From assembly GCF_019059575.1 (NCBI RefSeq), contig NW_024881700.1, positions 744,001-808,000 of the forward strand: 64,000 nucleotides of DNA, read 5' to 3'. Each line of letters opens with the position of its first letter. Positions within the stretch are counted from its first letter, which is position 1. This DNA comes from Amphibalanus amphitrite (taxonomy: Eukaryota; Arthropoda; Thecostraca; Balanomorpha; Balanidae). A model generated the notes under the pieces. The model did no database searches. It saw only the letters and a program-made list of their open reading frames with translations, and was not told where the DNA came from. Shown here in pieces: positions 56,048-64,000 of the stretch. The position numbers and the translations under genes are program-made.

Positions 56048-57191
56048 CCCGCGCCCCGTAGGGCTACCGGCGGACCCTACCACCCGTGGGGGGGGGGGCG
56101 TTTCGGCCCCCCTAAGATCTCGGAAATTTACCAACCGATTTTAAAAATTCAAGCGGCGTTCGATAGCCCCACCGGGGAACTTAACTTGTGACCAAATTTC
56201 ATTGACTTAGGTCAAACTGATGACGTCACAGGTCAGGTCAAAGGTCGGATTTTCACCGTTCACAGGCATTTCAAGAAATGTGTTGTGAAATCGAGTAAAT
56301 TGGTAAGTTATTGAAAACCATCGATGGTACATTATTCGTCAAACACATACTTCGCTATCTGAGGTCACTGATACCAGGTCAGGTCACAGAGGTCAGGTCA
56401 CTGGGGGGTCACAATATGAAATTGTCGTGTGATGCATGTTTTATGGTCCATTTTACATGACAAATGCGATTATGTGGGTCAGGCAGCCTTTGGGGGAAAG
56501 CTTAGGTCACGTTTTGGTGGAGGTCAGGTCAAGGTCAGGTCAAATTAGGTCAAATTTCAAAGCTGATATTTTTGCATAAAATGCCCGAATGGGTATCGAT
56601 TCGATGCAGCTCGTCACGGGGAGTCCAATGGTGGTCCAATGGTGAAAATTTGACGTCATCATTTTGAACAGTTTTTTTCGCTATAACTTGGCCAAAAAAC
56701 GAGATAACGATCTGAAATTTGGTACCTATGTACTATGTAGATAGAAGACGGTAGGTACTATCACATGTATTCCGGTTTTTTCGAAACTCAAAAAGCTTTT
56801 TGGATTTTTTTGGTAGTATATTCAAAAGATTGTTTTTATTTTTGGGGTCAAAACTCAAAAATTTCAAAAATTCGAGATAGCAGTTTTGTAGCCCTGTCAA
56901 TTCTACACCTTTCATGTCTAATCATTTTTCTGTATCTTCAAAGCTGTAGGCCTGACAGCTCTTCTCGCAAAGGTCTTTTTTCGGTCGAAAATGGCAGAAC
57001 ATGACGTCATTCTGACGTCATTTGTGGCCAACCTACCATAGCCTCTGGAAAAATGTTTGGTCACAATGTGTGAAATTGATGCCCGGAAGGGGCCTGAAAG
57101 TTTGGTGGCGATATCTTCAGCCGTTTAGGAGATATCGACGGAAAAGGACAGGGGGGCTGTTTCAGTGTTTCGGCCCCCTACGGGGCGCGGG
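56048..57191. mobile_element. piggyBac-like MITE rich in AGGTCA half-sites
   Basis: TTAA (56044-56047) precedes CCCGCGCCCCGTAGGG, and the exact inverted copy CCCTACGGGGCGCGGG is followed by TTAA (57192-57195). The 1,144-bp interior encodes no transposase. It has a dozen or more AGGTCA motifs on the plus strand, several as overlapping AGGTCAGGTCA. The plan matches 42386-43584 and the left window edge. Confidence 0.8.
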
Positions 57192-57195
57192 TTAA

Positions 57196-59924
57196 ACCGT
57201 CTTACTTCGCTACCTTATTTAATTGTTGGTCTTTCACCACCGTTTCACGATGCGTGTTATGATCACTCGTCTCGAACCTTGGTGCTCCATAGATCGGTTT
57301 GTTCCATTACATCATGCACGACGGGCGACGGTTAGTGATGCGGTTGGGACGGTTGTCGGGAGTCCCGATTTCAGAGCGCATTGTGAACTCTCACTTCCGC
57401 ACGGTCATGACATGCAGTCCCCGCTCTGGCCTTCGGAGGTCACGGTTGCATTGCCGAACCAGCGGCTCACAAACTATTCAAACATCACGAATAACAAACA
57501 TGCAATTTTATGTTGCTTTTAGAATCGGATACTCTTTGGTACATTTAATGAAACACCCGGTAGAAGAATGCTAATAACGTCCGTCAAACGTGCGAGTTTT
57601 GTTGTAGCCACCTTAAGCTAGCAAGGTGTAGGTTAGGTACGCAATTAACAATTACCTTACATCGTCACTTCAGTCCAATCGCAGTCCAATCGGTTACTTC
57701 CAGGTAAAACCGATCGCCTATTACCCGGAGCCCTAACCAGGTGAAGGAGCAGCATTGTTGGGTGATGGCCTCAGCCTGGTTAGGTACTCTGTCGCACCCC
57801 GGTGGCATCATCCGAGCGTCAATGGCCCGCGATTAGAGCGGGATGACTAGCAAACTTTATCCGCCACTCTCTGGACGCAGTCGAAGGTAGGAAGTTTGGG
57901 CATAGGTCGGCAGAGCTGAACCGTCACGCGGTGACGAGGCAGCAACGTTACACAGTGCTTGGGTCACGTCACGCGCGGATTTTAGACAGGTCACACAGCG
58001 TCACGAGCCTATGTCTGGCCCAAATGGGGGAAAATACAATCAGTAGTGTTTCTTAAACGTTCCGATATAGTAGGGATGATTCGTGCCTTTCAATTTAGAC
58101 ATAGAGGTAGTTCGATCCAAGCCAAGTAGTTGTGTAAAAAAACTTATTGTTTCATTTTGTTAACCATTCCCAATAGACGCCATGTCAATATGAACATGTA
58201 TTTTGTGCGCATAAAAAGCAGAACTTTCATTGCCGCATTCAAATAAACATTTTGCACCTTCCTTTTTAATCTAACGATTACGAGGCCAACGCGGACTCCT
58301 AGTGCTACGCCCTGATAGTGCCACTGTTAACGAGGTTTCACCCCGTTTTTATCCCATGTCGCCCGCTGGCATACCGTCATCACATCCCTTCCCAGTCACT
58401 GCCGGCCGACCCCGTCACATTGCAGGCATACAGTACACGGCAAACCACTTGACAGGCGACTGTCCTAAATGAAACACCACGGAGAGATTGCGGCTGTCGA
58501 CAAAACAATAGAAGTAAAGCAAAAAGAATAGCACTGGATCTTTTTACTTCTAAGGAGGATGCAATTAAAACGTTACGATAACGACGTTTCACATGCAGTA
58601 GGCAAAAAAGTGGTCCAAAATCTGGATTAAGTTTGCATTGTGCACTGTGCGTATATACCTAATAGCTGAACTGAAAGGTAACGGTTACCTAGTACGCCGT
58701 TTAAAACTTTTGACTTGTTTTAGCCGTAGGCGGTCGTTCTCAATGATGCCTACATTTGTCATATGCATTGCTAAATAAACGGTATTTCAGCTGCATTCAT
58801 TCAGACCTCTCTAAAATTTCCACATTCCTCAATATGTTAACAATGCCATATATTTTTCAATTCAGCTTCCTAAAATACTAGAAAATGATATCTAAAAGAT
58901 TACATAGAATGAAAAAATAGAATAGTTATACAAGTTCCAATTACTAAGCAAAGAATGAAACGTAAACGTTCAATTACGGAATTTCTTTGACATTTTCCCG
59001 TTTTTTGTTTAGTGAATTCATACTTATTACAAGAGAATTAGTTAGACATGAAAGTAGAAATAAATCAATTAACAAGGGCACAGCAACCAGACCAGTTAGT
59101 ATGACAAACATTGATAAACAACGCCTTTCGAGTTGACCACCATGACAGTGGCGCAGCGCTTCGGCTGCGGTACGTGTCATCTAATGGCGACAAAAAAACT
59201 CATAACGATGTAACATGTCATAATCGCTCGGGCGCATTGTTTTGAAACGGTCTCACCCATTACCCTTTCTCACGATCCATTACTTTTCCGTAACCGTTTT
59301 CTGGAACTAGTCCTCTCTTGTCACCAGTAACGACCATCGCACCGTTTCACCATCCGATTGTCAACCCACACTGACGAGAAAAACGGAACCTGTTCCATAG
59401 CTATACGATAAAAGCGATGCCTATTGAGTGAGGTTAGGTAATAGGTATAGGTATGAAAGTTTCGATGAACTTCTTCCCATCCGGCCGACGCCGAGGTGCG
59501 GACCGTGCCGTGGCAAGTTTTGAACGGCGTAGATAGACAAACGCCGCTACAGCCGGCTTACATAGGGGAGAGTTGGGTAATTTGGCCGGTGGTGTAAATT
59601 GGCCGCCCCCACCTGTACGAAAGCTGATAAAAGTGAATGAAATAACTTAAGTCTTTATTCATTTGTCATCGGCAGAACTAACTGGAGAACAAATGTCAAA
59701 ACTTTCCCCCTCTTAGTTTTATTCAAAATTAATAAAAGGTGAATTACGTTAGAAAATGGTAACTTTTACTTCCGTTTAAAAATTTGTATAACATGTAGTA
59801 TTTGGGCTGTAAACGAATTAAAATATTATAGCGCCATTTTTGAGGGTGCTCAGTGCTTCCACGAACAATTTCATTTAGTTCTGTACAGCCATGACGACTT
59901 AATAGACAAAAACTAGGGTGACCC
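57196..59924. other. AT-rich stretch without identified gene
   Basis: Open frames are short and lack domains or good splice pairs. No RNA gene or clear transposon terminus was recognised. Confidence 0.5.
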
Positions 59925-60975
59925 GCGTGCTCCGCGACGCGAAAAGGGGCATTTTCGATCGGCGGGTGTTCGGTTGTTCTTGTGTCGGTTGGGTTATCTA
60001 TCCATTTCGGTCGATTGCTTTTTGACGGCTAAACGTTTTGGTTTGTGAAAAAATACCACCGCATCGAGGTGCCCGTGTCTGATAAGCATGCTTTCCACTT
60101 CAGAATCTGTCAAATGTGCTTTATAATTGAGGTGCGTAGTTTTAAGACAAATGAAAGGCGTAGATAGTTTTCGCTAAAAATCGTTTTGCAGAGGTTTAAA
60201 ACATTTATATTTTTAAGAATACTGTTGCTTGTCATGCAAACGTGCTGATTGGTTCTTGGAGAGAATTGAATGCTCTTTCTAATGATAGCATTTTCAATTG
60301 TCAAGCGTATCAGGTTAAGCAGCAAATCCCGTGTATCTTTTTAGTGGCACATTATGGACAAATACCATTTTAATTCAGCGATTTTTTCCACATTGTTTTT
60401 GATCAATTAGCTGTCCACAATTTTTCCATGAGAGGCGGTACATTTCTCTTGGCAATTGACGTTGTTTCAACTCTCTCAGTCTGATGGTCACGGGAAAATA
60501 AAATAAAATCCAAAATCCGTTTAAAATGGCACTTTTTGAAATGAAATTGCCCTCACACTTGCACGTGGCGCGTGCCACCCCTGCACCGCACACTATTCGA
60601 TTGCCCGTTCGATTCTCTACACGATGCTGTTTTCCCCGTGCCGATCGGGCGCACGGCTACCGAGATATTGCACGGGGAACGGACCCGTGTCGGGCAAATT
60701 TAGCCATTTTCGCCCGTTTTTGCCAGCCGATTTATACATGTTAAGTCTATGACGCGAATTTGCACTTTTTGGGCACGCGCCACGCGCTCGCTATCGATCC
60801 GATCGAGCCGAGACCGCTCAAAGGCACGTTGTCCATCCTTGTTCTATAACTTGCGCAAATTTCAGCGCGGTAGGTGCAACGGTGTGATCTGTAACCCGCG
60901 CTACGTAGCACCATGTCGCGACCTTCGTAATAGACAGAAACTACGCCCTCCTCAAATAGTAATATAGACAAGCGG
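59925..60975. mobile_element. Probable decayed repeat element
   Basis: The stretch starts near GGGTGACCCGCGTGCTCCGC and ends near AATAGTAATATAGACAAGCG. These are terminal looks shared by common interspersed repeats in invertebrate genomes. No reverse transcriptase or transposase is readable, so class and limits are uncertain. Confidence 0.3.
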
Positions 60976-61270
60976 CTGCGCCACTTGCTTTGCTGCGTGG
61001 TAGGAAAAAATTGCGGCACCAGCCAATTTGCTTTCGAATGGTGTTTGATTCATGTCGATGTGTCGTCTAGAAGCATAGATATGGACGGAAATGTGAAGAG
61101 AATTAAAAAAGAACTGTTCTGAGGGCGTTGTTGGTTGAACTTTAGGTGATACGGGGTCAAGACGGGTCAAAGTGGTCAGCCCCGGTCGCTTTGGGTCAGG
61201 CCAGGTCACATATAGGTCACCTCTCGTCCGCTGGGATCAGCCCGGGCCACTGTTCTACATACTTTTGCCT

Positions 61271-61564
61271 CCACCACTACCCCTACCACTACCCCTACCA
61301 CTACCACTGCTCCTACCCCTACCCCTACCACTACATCTACCCCTACCCCTACCACTACTACTACCCATACTCCTACCCCTACCACTACCCCTACCCCTAC
61401 CCCTACCACTACCCCTACCCCTACCACTACCCCTACCCATACTCCTACCCCTACCCTACCACTACCCCTACTACTACCCCTACTACTACCCCTACCCCTA
61501 CTACTACTACTCCTACCACTACCCCTACCCCTACCACTACCCTACCCCTACCCCTTACCCTACC
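61271..61564. repeat. Hexamer array (CCCCTA/CCACTA)n
   Basis: About 290 bp consist almost wholly of CCCCTA, CCACTA and CTACTA hexamers. All frames translate to Tyr/Pro/Thr- or Leu/Pro-rich peptides, which are artefacts. The G-rich complement (TAGGGG) could form quadruplexes. Confidence 0.95.
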
Positions 61565-61639
61565 AACACCGCTGGGTCATGTCAGGTCACAGAATAATTG
61601 GATCCAATCAGTACTAAAATATCAGACTTAAAGTGTTCC

Positions 61640-62330
61640 CAGCCCTGCCCCTATTCGTGCCATTCTATTACGCTTAATCGTATTTGTCGGAAATGACGCT
61701 TTGTGGCATATGTGGCGCATTGTGGCAAACGTGGCGCATTTTCACCCGGTGATTGAGCATGCATCTTTGCACCAAATTGCAACTTTAACAGACCATATTT
61801 GACAAAACTGTGCGATTTGCGGCAAAAATGACGCCCTGTGACCAATGTGATGCCTTGCGGCAAACGCGGTGCATTTGTAAATTCCTATCACAAACTGTAC
61901 CCATTTAGCGACAATCAACACATTTTTTCGCCACTTTTCATTCAAATTAAAACCTGCCCATCCGCCAATGCGAGGCACCCGTCGCCGATCGGCATGCATT
62001 TAGTCCACAAAGTTCTTCGACCCCGGCTCTCAATGAAGATCTACCACTGCACCGAAGCGCTCCCATGTTAAACCAATGGAGACTTTGACGTTTTTCCAGC
62101 GCGCGCCACGCGCAAACCGTGCACCCCACCGACTGCAGACCCAGCAAAGGCACACGCCCGAAGCGTCGTCTACGCGGTGCGCAAGTTTCAGCCACCTCCT
62201 CGCAACCGTTTGACCTCCACGCGCCGATAACTGACCCCATGTCACCGAAAATTTCACCAAAACTGCGAACTGCAATATATTGGGGAGACCAAGTGCGGAC
62301 ACACAAACAGACAGACAGACGGATTCTGTT
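61640..62330. mobile_element. Probable decayed repeat element with CAGA tail
   Basis: Degenerate TGTGGCAAACGTGGCGCATT-like tandem units (61690-61875) are followed by unique sequence and a CAAACAGACAGACAGACGG tail near 62300. Such a tail is often seen at the 3' end of interspersed repeats. No coding part is readable. Confidence 0.3.
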
Positions 62331-64000
62331 CGAATCTTACTTAATAAATTTCAAGTTGTCTCTGCGTCTGTCAGCCTCATGTGTCTTCTTGCGCCGGAAC
62401 GGCGCCGCGTAGCGACGTGAAATTTGGTGACCACAAACTTTGGGTGGGGCGGACCATCGTATCAAAAGATGGGCGCAATCGGACCACGGGTGCGGCGTCA
62501 GCGCGTGCATCTCTGCCCCAGGCTGGCCGAGGCCGGCGCCGAGCAGAGAGCACGTGCTTTAGGCTCAGTTGTTCGCTTAAATAACTGAGTGAAAACGATG
62601 AGAGCCAGCTCGGGAGATCATTAAACTTTGAACTCTGTGGATATTAAGAATACAGGTTTGCGATAAGAATCAGGTATAGGCGCAGGTACAGGTATTCGGT
62701 ACAGGTTTTACCGCTAAATAAAATAAATTTATTATCAAGCGAGCAAAGTGCGAGCGAAGCGAGCAAACTTTCGGATCTGCAGCGCTCCTCGAAAAACGCA
62801 TATACCTACATGCCTACCATACAGCTAAATGAAGTAAGTAAACAAACTTAACCCTACTGGCATGAACATACAAGTTTTAACGGCCAAACTAATAATCCCC
62901 TCAAACATATATCTCGAATCTGTACATACAGTTATCGCGTAAACCTGTATTCTAGGCCGGCCGGCCGTGGTGACGCTTTTGCGAGGCTTATATCTCAGCA
63001 ACCACTTGACCGATTTACATGCGGTGATTTTTGTAGGGTAGCTTCATTCTTTCTACCAAGTATTGGACTATTCCCAATGTACGTGGGTGACCACTTATGC
63101 ACGTGCCACGTGCAAAACGAAGAGGTGTTGGTTTTGCAACAATTGCAATATCTCGGTAACGACTGGGCCGATTGCGCTGAAAGTTGGCATGTAGTCTTAC
63201 TTAATAATGTGTCTCAATGCTTCTAAATCCTCTGCCGCTCATTCTCCGTCACTATCCACCCTAATCTGTGTTTTCATTTAAGAGTAACAAACCAACTTTC
63301 AACACGGCATTGCCGTACAGTGGGTCTATTTAAGATCTCCAGAGCCACCACGTGGCGCTACGGTCGGGGTAGGGCGAGTCCAAATCCCGAGGGGAGCGAG
63401 GTCACCGGTCATTGTGGGGGAAGGAGGGAGGGGGGGGGGGGGGTGACGCGCTGCTATCGCGGCGTGGAGCGTGCGTAGCGCCGGGAGTGGGCCGCCCGCC
63501 AATGCGCCGCGGCTGAGGGGAGGGGAAGCTGGTTGCGGGTGCGCTCCCTCAGGTATGGTGGTATCTCGGGTGCAGTGTCCTGAAATTGATTTTTAGGAGA
63601 GTGTGATTGAAGCCGCAAGGACGTCAGTATTTCAAAAGGACGTCGATATCGGTGCGGAGCCTCAGCCACTGAAGATCCCTTAAATCTCTTAAAATTAGCG
63701 ATTTTCACTAGCAATTTTGACTAATAGCATCTGAAGGCACCTCAAAGGATCATATATAAACACAAAGTAATGCCAGTTTACCCCTAGTACAATATAAATT
63801 TCAATCATTCACCACAAACACCAAAACAACACTTTGAAGATGTCTAGTTCTTGTCCATGATCGTACACAAGTCAATAACAAATATGCTTCAACAAAAATC
63901 AGCCCAAGAGCCAGCGGCTATCACTAAATATTGACGTCATAAGAGGGATATTATATCGAGCAAGAGGAGTGACGTAAAAAAGCAGACGTCCAAACAAAGA
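62331..64000. other. Right-hand end of window, no gene identified
   Basis: Mixed sequence includes a GCGAGC/GCGAAGCGAGC patch near 62740-62770 and a GC-rich piece with a G tract at 63420-63450. No supported exon, RNA gene or transposon end was found. Confidence 0.5.

Noticed and set aside
57223-57574. Open frames after the second MITE as gene exons
   Set aside because: No recognisable motif or supporting splice pair, and two overlapping frames are equally open.
61271-61564. Telomere or interstitial telomeric sequence
   Set aside because: The units are mixed CCCCTA/CCACTA/CTACTA, not the TTAGG or TTAGGG of animals, and the array sits within ordinary sequence.
61146-61631. Tyr/Pro-rich open frames
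   Set aside because: They are translations of the (CCCCTA/CCACTA)n array.

Overview
The window is nuclear DNA from an animal. It holds spliced genes with GT-AG introns, animal-type LTR elements (BEL/Pao, and a Ty3/Gypsy element whose primer site matches tRNA-Trp), LINEs and DNA transposons, and a tRNA gene inside an intron. I see nothing bacterial. The mix suggests an invertebrate, with an arthropod such as a crustacean as my best guess. That guess is weak, because it rests on the mobile elements and one gene family rather than on a species-specific marker.

Layout. Positions 1-11658 (minus strand) hold most of a C1orf198-like (DUF4706) gene: four coding exons with matching splice phases, running off the left edge. 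Its GC-rich 5' flank is near 11.7-12.7 kb. Positions 12.7-18.4 kb are mostly unassigned but contain a tiny LTR-type element (16397-17233) and a tRNA-derived fragment. A LINE with a restriction-like endonuclease lies at 18434-about 21985. A foldback DNA element (22054-31121) follows, and a whole-looking BEL/Pao retrotransposon (22102-29621) sits inside its left terminal repeat. Positions 31-35 kb are AT-rich with a perfect-looking hairpin. A second, larger foldback/palindrome (35483-40964) is built of 14-16 bp units and encloses a Kolobok-like element, which itself holds a mini copy of the same foldback. Positions 41.3-42.2 kb carry a CR1-like LINE tail split by a small hAT element. Then comes a piggyBac-like MITE (42386-43584).

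Positions 44331-54579 (plus strand) hold a coiled-coil protein gene of at least six exons that I cannot name. Its third intron contains a near-complete Ty3/Gypsy element of the CsRn1 type (46010-52216), and its fourth intron contains a tRNA-Arg(CCT) gene. A further candidate exon lies at 55595-55747. Another piggyBac-like MITE (56048-57191) follows. The last 6.8 kb hold microsatellite and repeat-like DNA with no gene I can support.

The host content is two spliced genes, a tRNA and one or two orphan exons. Everything else identifiable is mobile DNA, much of it young: the BEL LTRs look identical, and the Gypsy and mini-LTR pairs are almost identical. The least familiar structures are the foldback elements, whose arms are long arrays of 10-16 bp units in head-to-head orientation, and the TTAA-flanked MITEs packed with AGGTCA half-sites.
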